DNA of 27,981 bases, from positions 1 through 27,981 of IMG/VR virus record IMGVR_UViG_3300042987_001440; one strand, given 5' to 3'. Position 1 is the stretch's first letter; each line of letters starts with the position of its first letter. Position numbers and translations under genes: made by a program. The notes under the pieces were generated by a model, which was not told the DNA's origin, ran no database searches, and was given only the letters and a program-made list of their open reading frames with translations. Shown here piece after piece: positions 6,782-13,469 of this stretch. Origin of the DNA: a virus.

Positions 6782-6810
6782 ATCTTAAAGACCTGGTTTA
6801 ATCTTGTCAA
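6782..6810 (-). promoter_or_regulatory. Leftward sigma70 promoter with operator, divergent from the replication module
   Basis: On the minus strand, TTGACA (6805-6810), a 17-bp spacer and TAAGAT (6782-6787). The operator copy TTAAAGACCTGGTTTAA spans 6785-6801. It drives radC and probably the whole leftward early operon. Its -35 overlaps the -35 of the rightward promoter at 6804-6832. Confidence 0.8.
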
Positions 6811-6832
6811 CGACTTTTTTCAAGCGTATCTT
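6804..6832 (+). promoter_or_regulatory. Candidate rightward promoter for the replication module
   Basis: Plus-strand TTGTCA (6804-6809) and TATCTT (6827-6832) are 17 bp apart, 28 nt before the ATG of the DUF2800 gene. The -35 box shares bases with the divergent leftward -35, so one bound repressor could influence both directions. The match is weaker than for the leftward promoters. Confidence 0.5.
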
Positions 6833-6860
6833 TAGCGCTCGAAAATCAAAGGGATGCGAC

Positions 6861-7583
6861 ATGACCACTCACTTCTGGCTCGGCGGCTCGATCGCCAAGC
6901 GTGCGCTCGCCTGCCCAGGCTCCCTGCAATACAAGGGCTCCGGCTCGTCCGCCGCTGCTGACCGCGGCACACTGCTGCACGAAGCGATGACGAGGCTCAC
7001 CACCGGGGAACTTGCCCGCGTGGAACATGCTGTTGGCATGTCAGCCCTGGGCCAGAGCATCACATCCCGAGACGCGCGCCAAGCATTGCTGCCAGCACTC
7101 CGGGCGGTCGAGGCGTGGCTCGACGGTCGGCCGGCGCAGTACGAGGTGCAGGTAAAGTTCAGGTCGATCCGCCAGGCGGGCGGCACTGCGGACGTGCTGT
7201 CCGAGCACGGCATCGCCGACTACAAGTTCGGCCGCCAGCCCGTGGACGTGAAGAAGAACGAACAGATGATGTTCTACGCCGCAGCCGCGATCGAGTCCAA
7301 CGTCCTGCCCAAACGTGCCGAGTATTCCATTTGCATCATCCAACCGGAGGTGAAAAAGACGCCCATGGTCGACACGGTCACCCACGAGGAACTGCTGGAC
7401 CTGACAGCCAGGCTCAAGGAAGCCGCGAAGAACGCACGCTCCTCCAAGCCTCGCTTCGCCGCGGGCGACCACTGCCTGTGGTGCCCCGCTAGACAGACAT
7501 GCCGTGTGAGAGTAGAGTCGCCCTTCGCTGCTCTTAAAGCAGCGCTTTACCCAACCGAAACGAAACGAAAGGAAGTGAAATGA
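6861..7583 (+). CDS. DUF2800 family PD-(D/E)XK nuclease-like protein
   Basis: Two hundred and forty residues with the DUF2800/Cas4-RecB-like layout: an N-terminal Cys region (LACPGS), GTLLHEAMTRL, then GGTADVLSEHGIADYKFGRQ (the D and the DYK of the nuclease core), KKNEQMMFYAAAA (motif IV QxxxY-like), and a C-terminal CLWCPARQTCR cysteine cluster that could hold iron-sulfur or zinc. Family members sit beside phage polymerases and are thought to process DNA ends. ATG at 6861 follows AAAGGGA. It is the first gene of the rightward replication operon and overlaps the next gene as ATGA. Confidence 0.8.
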   Translation: MTTHFWLGGSIAKRALACPGSLQYKGSGSSAAADRGTLLHEAMTRLTTGELARVEHAVGMSALGQSITSRDARQALLPALRAVEAWLDGRPAQYEVQVKFRSIRQAGGTADVLSEHGIADYKFGRQPVDVKKNEQMMFYAAAAIESNVLPKRAEYSICIIQPEVKKTPMVDTVTHEELLDLTARLKEAAKNARSSKPRFAAGDHCLWCPARQTCRVRVESPFAALKAALYPTETKRKEVK

Positions 7584-8188
7584 GCACTGCAATGGTGAAG
7601 TTCGACCTATCCAAGCTCAACGTCGCAGCCCGCACGATGACGGCTGCAGTCCCCTCCCCCATGTCGTATCTGCGCATGGACAAGTCAGGCGAGTGGACCT
7701 ACGGCGCCGAGCAGGATGAAGTCCCGGCCGGCACCCAGTTGGCTGTCAACCCCGAGTCGTTCCAGCGAGGCTACGTCGCCTGGCAGGACACCAAGGGCGG
7801 CGCGCCGGCTGCCAAGCTGGACGAGCGCATGTACTCCTGCTTCGAGGAACTGCCCGAGGTGGGCGATTGCCCGAAGGGTGCGCGAGGTTGGGAAGCGCAG
7901 TTCGGCTTCTCGATGAAGGCCATCAACGGGGGCAAGATCGCTGGCACGGAGTTGCAGTACCGCTCCAGTTCCGACGGCGGCAAGCGTGCGATCGCAGCAC
8001 TCATCACCGAGGTGGCCGAGGGCGCGCCTCAGAACCCCGGCAAGATGCCCTTGATCGTGCTGGACTCCCGATCGTACAAGCACGCGTCCTACGGGAAAAT
8101 CTACGCGCCCGTGTTCAAGATCGTGAAGTGGGTGCCGTTGCCCAAGGAGCCGACGGCGAAGGTCGCCCCGGCACGCAAGTCGAAGTAA
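7580..8188 (+). CDS. Hypothetical replication-module protein, candidate ssDNA-binding protein
   Basis: This 202-residue product begins MSTAMVKFDLSKLNVAARTM and contains YLRMDKSGEWTYGAEQ, a RGYVAWQDTK stretch and a basic C-terminus (KVAPARKSK). It lies between the DUF2800 nuclease and DNA polymerase A, where many phages of this kind carry a single-stranded DNA-binding or recombination partner. The mixed beta composition with exposed aromatics would allow an OB-like fold, but I see no decisive motif. ATG overlaps the upstream TGA. A terminator-like hairpin follows its stop. Confidence 0.7.
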   Translation: MSTAMVKFDLSKLNVAARTMTAAVPSPMSYLRMDKSGEWTYGAEQDEVPAGTQLAVNPESFQRGYVAWQDTKGGAPAAKLDERMYSCFEELPEVGDCPKGARGWEAQFGFSMKAINGGKIAGTELQYRSSSDGGKRAIAALITEVAEGAPQNPGKMPLIVLDSRSYKHASYGKIYAPVFKIVKWVPLPKEPTAKVAPARKSK

Positions 8189-8195
8189 TCCTCAC

Positions 8196-8215
8196 GCCCC
8201 CGCAAGGGGGCTTTT
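8196..8215 (+). terminator. Rho-independent terminator or attenuator before the polymerase gene
   Basis: GCCCCC-GCAA-GGGGGC forms a six-pair GC stem with a stable tetraloop, followed by TTTT. It lies between the stop at 8188 and the leader of the polymerase gene. The short U-tract suggests partial read-through that would lower polymerase expression. Confidence 0.65.
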
Positions 8216-8235
8216 CCAACCACAGGAGTATAACA

Positions 8236-10101
8236 ATGTCATCCATTCTATGGCTCGACTACGAGACTCGCTCCGAGTGCGATCTCCTCAAGGCGGGCGT
8301 GTACAACTACGCTGCACACCTTTCGACCCGGGTGCTGATCGCATCCTACGCGCTCGACAACGGTCCGGTGAAGCGTTGGGAAGCGTGGAAGCGGCCCAAC
8401 CTGCCGATGGATCTACGCAAGTACCTCATGGACAAGCGCATCACCATCCGTGCTCACAACGCCACCTTCGAGCGCCTCATCACCAAGCATTGCCTGGGGA
8501 TCGACATCCCTGCGTCCCGCTGGTACTGCACGAGCTACCAGTCGCGCTCGGCCGGCTGCCCGTCATCCCTGGACGACCTCGCGCGCATGGTCAACCCGGC
8601 ACACCGCAAGGATGCCAGGGGTATGGACTTGATCCGGCGCTACTCCTGCCCGCCGTTCGAGAACGACGCCGCGGGCCTGACCGAGTTCGGCGAGTATTGC
8701 GACCGGGACGTGGAGATCACGCGCGCCCTGTCCAAAGCACTCCCCCCGCTCACGGACGAAGCTCGCCGGGTGTGGGTGGCAAACGAAGTCATCAATGATC
8801 GCGGGCTGCCGATCGACACGGAGTTGTGCGAACTCGCGCAAGCCTACATGGAGCGCGAGATCGAAGCGCTCGAAGCGCGCATGGTGAAGCTCACCGGCAC
8901 CAAGACCCGAGGTCAGGCAGTCGCCCAGTGGGTCTACGAGCGGCTCACGGAGGACCAGGCCGAACTGATGCACAAGGAGGGCGGCAAGGTGAGCCTCGAC
9001 AAGGCGGCACGCCAGGCGCTGCTCGAACTGGATCTGCCGCCCATGGTGCAGGAGGTGCTGGAGATCATGGATGGTGCGTCCATGTCGAGCACGGCCAAGT
9101 TCGGCAACTTCCTGCGGCGTACCTCCAGCGACGGCCGGCTGCGTGGCGCCTTTGTCGCCGCGGGTGCATCGGCCACCGGGCGCTATGCCTCGTGGGGGGT
9201 CCAGCTACACAACCTGCCACGCATGTCCGCCAAAGACCCCGAGGCTCTCAAGCGCAAGATGAAGCGCCGGCAGCCGGTCACGCCCGAGGAACTGAAGTCG
9301 ATGCTGCGGCCCGCGATCTGCGCCGGCCCGGGCAAGCACATCGTGCGGTGCGACTGGAATGCGATCGAGGCTCGCGGCCTGCCCTGGCTCGTCAACACGC
9401 CCGAGTCGAACGCGTACCTGGGTGCGTTCCGTGATCCGACTCGCGACATCTACATCGAACAGGCGAAGGCCGCCGGCCTGGGCGAAGCTCGGCAGGAGGG
9501 CAAGGTCGTGGTGCTCTCACTCGGTTACGGTGGCGCCGTCGGCGCCCTGTCGAAGATGGCGAAGGCGTACGGCGTGGCTATCCCGGACCCGGACAAGGTC
9601 GTCAAACGCTGGCGTCAGGCGAACCCCTGGGCTCGTCAGTGGTGGGACAACCTGATGTCGATCGCCGGCAAGTCGCTGCGTGAGGACACCATCCGTGAAG
9701 CCGGCAGAGTCCGCTTCGTGGGCTCAGGGGTCATGGAGCTACCCTCCGGTCGCTACGTGTACTATCCGGGGCTCCAGCGGGACGCAGAGGACGGGCTCGT
9801 GTACCTGAAGGCGGCGAAGAAGCCGAAGAAGGGTGAGCCCTGGCCCCTCACCCGACTGTGGCACGGCGTCATCGCGGAGAACGCAACGCAGGCAGCCTGC
9901 TGCGACTTGCTGCGTGATCTCACCGTGCGGGAGCAGGATTCCCCCCTCATCGGGCATGTGCATGACGAATGCATCGCCGAGTGCGACAACAAGAAGGATG
10001 GAGAGACATGGCTACAAGACGCAATGCTCAGGGCGCCCAAGTGGGCGAAGGACTTTCCGCTGGCGGCAAAGGCGGAAAGCGCAAAACGGTTCGGAAAGTA
10101 A
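8236..10101 (+). CDS. DNA polymerase I-like (family A) with 3'-5' exonuclease domain
   Basis: A 621-residue replicative polymerase. The N-terminal exonuclease motif Exo I is DYETR (D8, E10), with later Exo-like HNATFERLI and the YCDRDVEITR aspartates. Polymerase motif A is CDWNAIEARGLPWL (about 372-385), motif B is RQEGKVVVLSLGYGG (about 419-433) and motif C is GHVHDECIAE (HDE about 576-578). This is the phage type A polymerase, which copies the genome with primase and helicase. ATG 8236 follows the leader CCAACCACAGGAGTATAACA; longer upstream open frame is excluded because it overlaps the preceding gene. The 3' end overlaps the likely primase start by 94 nt. Confidence 0.95.
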   Translation: MSSILWLDYETRSECDLLKAGVYNYAAHLSTRVLIASYALDNGPVKRWEAWKRPNLPMDLRKYLMDKRITIRAHNATFERLITKHCLGIDIPASRWYCTSYQSRSAGCPSSLDDLARMVNPAHRKDARGMDLIRRYSCPPFENDAAGLTEFGEYCDRDVEITRALSKALPPLTDEARRVWVANEVINDRGLPIDTELCELAQAYMEREIEALEARMVKLTGTKTRGQAVAQWVYERLTEDQAELMHKEGGKVSLDKAARQALLELDLPPMVQEVLEIMDGASMSSTAKFGNFLRRTSSDGRLRGAFVAAGASATGRYASWGVQLHNLPRMSAKDPEALKRKMKRRQPVTPEELKSMLRPAICAGPGKHIVRCDWNAIEARGLPWLVNTPESNAYLGAFRDPTRDIYIEQAKAAGLGEARQEGKVVVLSLGYGGAVGALSKMAKAYGVAIPDPDKVVKRWRQANPWARQWWDNLMSIAGKSLREDTIREAGRVRFVGSGVMELPSGRYVYYPGLQRDAEDGLVYLKAAKKPKKGEPWPLTRLWHGVIAENATQAACCDLLRDLTVREQDSPLIGHVHDECIAECDNKKDGETWLQDAMLRAPKWAKDFPLAAKAESAKRFGK

Positions 10102-11954
10102 AAGCCCCCGGGGGTGAGCCCGGGGGCAAGGCTTCTTCCAACCAAGGAGAAGATGCTAGAACTGGAGGAGGTAGCACTAGCCCGCCCATCGTAACGGCAT
10201 TGGCCCTCGCACGCAAGGGGATCAAGGTTTTCCCGTGCCGGCAGGACAAGTCGCCGTACACCAGCAACGGATTCAACGCCGGCACGACCGACGCGGACAA
10301 GATCCGCCGCTGGTGGGACGTCTGGCCCGACGCACTGGTCGGCGTGCCGACAGGGCAGGGGCTCTCCGTACTCGACGTCGATCTCAAGGGCGCCACGGTC
10401 GAGGAGAGGCTCGCGGAGTTGCCCCAGGGGCTGCCACCGACGCGCATGCACGTCACCCGCAGTGGCGGCAGGCACTACGTCTTCTCGGATCCCAAGGGCC
10501 GCTTACGCACGCGCGCAGGGCTCCTGCCGGGCATCGACACGCGAGGCAAGGGCGGATACGTCGTCTGGTGGTCGGACAGTCCGCCCAATGGGGACGTGCT
10601 GCCCATTCCTCCCTGGCTTTTGAAGCTCGCCCCGACGCCAAAGCCTGTGAAGAAGGACGCACCCGTCGTGTCCGCCACGATCGCAGCCCTGGGCTGGCCC
10701 GTGGTGCGCAAGCGCATCGAGCAGGAGCTGCACCAGATCGACCCGGACGTCGGGCACGATGCGTGGTACAGGCTCGGCATGGCGATCTATCACGAGTCGG
10801 GCGGGGTGCAGGAAGCGCTCGATCTGTGGGACGCTTGGTCTGCGAAGGGGAAGAAGTACAAGCCGGGCGAGTGCGCCACGCGCTGGCGTAGCTTCGCTAC
10901 GGGCCGCGAGGACAAGATAAGCTGGTCAGGTGCCCGACAGGCCGCGGCGAACGCTCCTGGGCCGTCTGGTGAGCCCGCAGGGGCATTGCCACCGAAGGGG
11001 TTGGCGCTCGCATCGGATCTCATCGACACGGACTTCCCAGACCCCGCGTTCGTCATCGACGGCGCGATCAAGCTGACCCCCGGTGCGTGGCTGCTGGCAG
11101 GCAAGCCCAAGGACGGCAAGACCTGGTTGTCGATGAATTTGGCCTGTGCAGCGGTCAGTGGGCGCGAGTACGTGGGGTGCAGGGCTCCGAAGCCTGGGTC
11201 GGTTATCTACATGAGCCTGGACGATGACAGCCAGGGGCGATTCGTGCGCCGGCTGGCGTGGATGAACATCAGCAAGGTGGAAGCTCAGGGGCTGCTGGTC
11301 GCCACCTCGGTGGATGCGGATCACTTCAGCAGTGCGTACGACATGGCCGAGAAGCTTCTCAAGACCTACCCTGGGGTGCGGTTCATGGTGATCGATACGT
11401 TGGGATCGTTTCGATCACGGGACCGCAAGGACGGGGTGTACCAGCAGGAGTACGATGAACTGAAGGCGATCAACGGACTCGCGCACGAGTACAACGTGTG
11501 CATTTTGATCGTGCATCACTTTCGCAAGGGTGCAGTCGATCCGGCAACGCCGTTCGAGTCGATCTCGGGCACGCTGGGGTTGCAGGGCGGTGTCGACGGC
11601 ATGATCGTGATGACACGCAAGGACTACTCGCACCCGACCGACTCCGCGCTCGACGAGCGTCTGGCGGCACTGTGGTATCGGGGGCGTGATGTCGACGAGG
11701 GCGACGTCGGTATGCGGCTGCATGACGGTCAGTGGCACGTCATCGGTGGATCAGGCGACGTGCTCATGGGCGACACGCTGAAGGAAGTGATGGCGGTGCT
11801 GAGACAGCAGCCCGATCGCTGGTTCACCTCGCGTGAGGTGGCATCCGAGATCGAGGGTGCGAAGTGGGAAGCTGTCCGCAAAGCGTTGCAGCGCGCGGCG
11901 AAGCGGGGGTCTGTACATTCATCCAGTACCGGGTACAGGCTGAAAAAGACGTGA
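10008..11954 (+). CDS. Primase-polymerase/helicase fusion protein
   Basis: The order of domains is: N-terminal bifunctional primase-polymerase (about residues 63-205; ALALARKGIKVFPCRQDK, GVPTGQGLSVLDVDLKG with catalytic acids); a PriCT-2-like helical domain (about 228-312; DAWYRLGMAIYHESGG, KYKPGECATRWRSF); a RecA/KaiC-like ATPase (Walker A LLAGKPKDGKT at about 362-372, sensor YMSLDDDSQGR, Walker B FMVIDTLGS); and a C-terminal winged helix (WFTSREVASEIEG). It would unwind DNA and make primers at the fork. ATG at 10008 has GGAGAGAC before it and gives 648 aa with a basic, glycine-rich 60-residue extension. The shared leader element, however, points to an out-of-frame ATG at 10153, so the true start is uncertain (TTG 10200 is another option). 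Confidence 0.85.
   Translation: MATRRNAQGAQVGEGLSAGGKGGKRKTVRKVKAPGGEPGGKASSNQGEDARTGGGSTSPPIVTALALARKGIKVFPCRQDKSPYTSNGFNAGTTDADKIRRWWDVWPDALVGVPTGQGLSVLDVDLKGATVEERLAELPQGLPPTRMHVTRSGGRHYVFSDPKGRLRTRAGLLPGIDTRGKGGYVVWWSDSPPNGDVLPIPPWLLKLAPTPKPVKKDAPVVSATIAALGWPVVRKRIEQELHQIDPDVGHDAWYRLGMAIYHESGGVQEALDLWDAWSAKGKKYKPGECATRWRSFATGREDKISWSGARQAAANAPGPSGEPAGALPPKGLALASDLIDTDFPDPAFVIDGAIKLTPGAWLLAGKPKDGKTWLSMNLACAAVSGREYVGCRAPKPGSVIYMSLDDDSQGRFVRRLAWMNISKVEAQGLLVATSVDADHFSSAYDMAEKLLKTYPGVRFMVIDTLGSFRSRDRKDGVYQQEYDELKAINGLAHEYNVCILIVHHFRKGAVDPATPFESISGTLGLQGGVDGMIVMTRKDYSHPTDSALDERLAALWYRGRDVDEGDVGMRLHDGQWHVIGGSGDVLMGDTLKEVMAVLRQQPDRWFTSREVASEIEGAKWEAVRKALQRAAKRGSVHSSSTGYRLKKT
10104..10127 (+). 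terminator. Strong GC hairpin after the polymerase gene
   Basis: GCCCCCGGG-GGTGAG-CCCGGGGGC gives a nine-pair stem directly behind the polymerase stop. No clear U-tract follows (AAGGCTTCTT), so it may be a weak terminator, an RNA processing or stability element, or an attenuator. It lies inside the likely 5' coding part of the primase gene. Confidence 0.45.
10153..10194 (+). other. Thirteen-codon ORF behind the conserved leader, overlapping the primase 5' region
   Basis: CCAACCAAGGAG (10138-10149) is followed by AAG and ATG at 10153. The frame reads MLELEEVALARPS and stops at TAA 10192-10194. The primase frame continues from the same place as VTALALARKGIKVFP. Either this is a leader peptide coupled to the primase, or the primase N-terminus is MLELEEVALARPS and one base has been lost or two gained near 10190. 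Confidence 0.4.
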
Positions 11955-12124
11955 AAATGTCCCAGGTGTCCCACCCCGTCCCAGGGGGTACCCCATGTCC
12001 CATGTCCCAGTGTCCCAGGGTAGGGGTAAGTGTCTGATTATAGGGGGGTGTCTATTTTCAGACTGACTTATACACAAGGGGGGTGGGACACTACGTATTA
12101 GTATACAGGTTAGTGACCACTAAC
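11955..12124. other. Candidate replication origin: TGTCCCA iterons, DnaA-box match, palindrome
   Basis: Directly behind the primase-helicase gene are five direct TGTCCCA copies (11958, 11967, 11996, 12003, 12011), one CGTCCCA (11977) and one inverted copy TGGGACA (12084-12090). TTATACACA at 12068-12076 fits the DnaA-box consensus TTATNCACA. The surrounding sequence is more AT-rich than the genes and includes GTATAC and the near-palindrome GTTAGTGACCACTAAC (12109-12124). No convincing gene is present from 11955 to 12205. The function as an origin is inferred from repeats and location. Confidence 0.5.
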
Positions 12125-12177
12125 ATAGGTTCAAAGGGTGAATTGCAGGTGCTTATGCGTTATGCATGGACGACAAA

Positions 12178-12198
12178 AAGCCCGCACGAGGCGGGCTT
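12178..12198 (-). terminator. Rho-independent terminator of the small leftward operon
   Basis: AAGCCCGC and GCGGGCTT pair as an eight-bp stem around the loop ACGAG. Read on the minus strand the stem is followed by a T-tract (CTTTTTG), as expected for transcription arriving from the genes at 12206-13317. On the plus strand the following TTGG is too weak a U-tract for efficient termination. Confidence 0.8.
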
Positions 12199-12205
12199 GG
12201 TTAGG

Positions 12206-12442
12206 CTAGCGGCTGTGCGCCAAGGTAATTAACGCGTCTTTCCGGTCTTGGTTGGCGTATTCCCAGCCGTCTCGCCACGCTGCAGAAAAGGCTCTAGACC
12301 AAGTAAGCTTGCCCGAGCTTTGGCGTTTGTCGGCGTATGGGCAATCTGTTATCGAGGCATTGGAAAGGCGCGCTGCTGCCCCCTTAAGGAAAGCCCCACG
12401 CATGGCGCGATTCCAGGAGAGAAAGTTGGCGGGCAGGCTCAC
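12206..12442 (-). CDS. Rmf/CrpP-like small protein
   Basis: Seventy-eight residues. The core GAFLKGAAARLSNASITDCPY followed by SGKLTWSRAFSAAWRDGWEYA resembles the ribosome modulation factor/CrpP fold, whose markers are a G-x-x-A helix, a CPY segment and a W-x-x-(A/G)W-x-x-G helix. Bacterial RMF binds the 30S subunit and drives 70S dimers into hibernation; phage relatives are annotated but not understood. GTG at 12442 overlaps the preceding TGA (GTGA). An in-frame ATG at 12403 lacks an RBS and would still keep the core. It is the last gene before the terminator. Confidence 0.65.
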   Translation of the reverse strand: MSLPANFLSWNRAMRGAFLKGAAARLSNASITDCPYADKRQSSGKLTWSRAFSAAWRDGWEYANQDRKDALITLAHSR

Positions 12443-12651
12443 CGCTTTTTTCCCGCCAGCTTACGTGCGAACAACGCCTCCGCCGCTTCGCGGGGCATGC
12501 CTTTTTCGCAGTATCGCCATGTCTTGGCGACGCCGCCGAGAACGTGCGCAGCATAGTTGCTGCATTCTGCGTAAACCCCAAAGGTGCCGTTTTGCGGGAC
12601 GAGGGCGTATCGCTTTCCGGCTTTATTGGCGGCGATTTTGAGTGCTTTCAT
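12439..12651 (-). CDS. Small hypothetical early protein (70 aa)
   Basis: The product begins MKALKIAANKAGKRYALVPQ and has a central VYAECSNYAAHVLGGVAKTW and a helical, basic end (MPREAAEALFARKLAGKKR). The second half, with RYCEKGMPREAAEALF, looks like a short domain seen in small phage proteins of unknown role. ATG at 12649-12651 follows CCAACCGGAGAACTAAG, a variant of the shared leader. It is coupled by GTGA overlap to the Rmf/CrpP-like gene. Confidence 0.6.
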   Translation of the reverse strand: MKALKIAANKAGKRYALVPQNGTFGVYAECSNYAAHVLGGVAKTWRYCEKGMPREAAEALFARKLAGKKR

Positions 12652-12678
12652 CTTAGTTCTCCGGTTGGTTGGGTTGGG

Positions 12679-13008
12679 TTAGCGGGAGATGAGCTTCTTG
12701 TGCGCCTGCTTCCGGGCGCGCTTGAGATACTCTGTGACGGCAACGTGGCGCTCTTCGCTGGTAGCGCACTGGCGCCAGCTTTGGAGCGCCCCGTAATGCG
12801 CGCCAGACCGAGTCGCTGACGGGAGCCACTCGAAGTACGTGCCTGGAGCGATGCAGTAGCCTGAGCGTTCTTCTGTGAGCGTGTAAGTCGCCACTCGGAA
12901 GGCTACGCGAGCGCCGATCTCACGGCCCTTGGAGTCGAGCACGCCAAAGGGTACGACCATAGCCGGCTCTTGGGTTTTGTCGGTCAGTTTGGTGAGTTGC
13001 AGTGACAT
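12679..13008 (-). CDS. Hypothetical early protein (109 aa)
   Basis: The sequence starts MSLQLTKLTDKTQEPAMVVP. A beta-rich first half (PFGVLDSKGREIGARVAFRV, TYTLTEERSGYCI) leads to GTYFEWLPSATRSGAHYGAL and a basic helix at the end (EYLKRARKQAHKKL). No known domain is recognised. ATG at 13006-13008 follows CCAACCAAGGAAGCCACC. It belongs to the four-gene leftward operon that starts at the promoter 13357-13385. Confidence 0.65.
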   Translation of the reverse strand: MSLQLTKLTDKTQEPAMVVPFGVLDSKGREIGARVAFRVATYTLTEERSGYCIAPGTYFEWLPSATRSGAHYGALQSWRQCATSEERHVAVTEYLKRARKQAHKKLISR

Positions 13009-13035
13009 GGTGGCTTCCTTGGTTGGTTGGGTAGG

Positions 13036-13317
13036 TTAGGCTTTTATGCCGCGGCGGGCGAGCCATTGAGCGGCTTGCTTCGACACTTGGTTGCAGCACA
13101 GAGTCGAAGCGATCGACCCGGCAAAGATCCAATCCCAATCTTCGAGCGGGGCCGCCTTTTCTACGAAGATCGTGTCGTCGGCGTTTTCCGCACCTCCGCA
13201 AAGGAGGTTCCGCACTTCGATGCGAAGCGTGTTGGACTTAATCGAATCGGCTGCGCGGAAGAGCTTGTCGGCGCGGGCGCGAAGCTCTTGGTATTGGGCG
13301 TTTTGCGCTTCGTTCAT
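13036..13317 (-). CDS. Hypothetical early protein (93 aa), first gene of the small leftward operon
   Basis: Ninety-three residues, with an N-terminal helical half (YQELRARADKLFRAADSIKS, IEVRNLLCGGAEN) and a C-terminal half DWDWIFAGSIASTLCCNQVS. Three cysteines occur, but no paired CxxC motif. ATG at 13315-13317 has GGAGAACTGAG upstream. As first gene behind an operator-controlled strong promoter it is likely made early in infection, perhaps against host functions; that role is inference. Confidence 0.65.
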   Translation of the reverse strand: MNEAQNAQYQELRARADKLFRAADSIKSNTLRIEVRNLLCGGAENADDTIFVEKAAPLEDWDWIFAGSIASTLCCNQVSKQAAQWLARRGIKA

Positions 13318-13356
13318 CTCAGTTCTCCGGTCGGTTCTTGGGCAGGTGTTGTGTGA

Positions 13357-13385
13357 ATCTTAAAGACCACGTTTAACTTTGTCAA
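13357..13385 (-). promoter_or_regulatory. Leftward sigma70 promoter with operator
   Basis: On the minus strand, TTGACA (13380-13385), 17 bp, and TAAGAT (13357-13362). The operator TTAAAGACCACGTTTAA spans 13360-13376. It is the fourth member of the promoter family and drives the genes 13317 to 12206. Confidence 0.8.
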
Positions 13386-13392
13386 CGTCTTT

Positions 13393-13409
13393 TTAAAGCA
13401 CATGTTTAA
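13393..13409. promoter_or_regulatory. Fifth operator copy in the divergent control region
   Basis: TTAAAGCACATGTTTAA matches the TTAAAS-N5-GTTTAA operator. It begins 33 bp from the previous copy (13360), about three helical turns, so two dimers could bind on one DNA face. It is not inside an obvious leftward promoter and may control the rightward operon starting at 13470. Confidence 0.6.
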
Positions 13410-13412
13410 GTC

Positions 13413-13441
13413 TTGTATTTCAAGAACTTGAAGCGTACGAT
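13413..13441 (+). promoter_or_regulatory. Candidate rightward late promoter with TTCAAG palindrome
   Basis: TTGTAT (13413-13418) and TACGAT (13436-13441) are 17 bp apart, 28 nt before the ATG at 13470. The spacer holds the near-palindrome TTCAAGAACTTGAA (13419-13432). A very similar sequence lies before the terminase operon at 20995-21010, suggesting a shared late control site rather than a plain sigma70 promoter. Confidence 0.4.
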
Positions 13442-13469
13442 ACGTCGCGGTAGAAAAAGGTTTGACTAA

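Noticed and set aside
7867-8235. A longer in-frame extension upstream of the DNA polymerase start
   Set aside because: It lies over the preceding gene, lacks an RBS, encodes arginine-rich shadow sequence and spans the terminator hairpin. ATG 8236 has a good leader and begins right before Exo I.
10104-10127. Efficient terminator between polymerase and primase
   Set aside because: The stem is strong but no U-tract follows, and termination here would cut off the primase-helicase gene; kept only as a hairpin of uncertain role.
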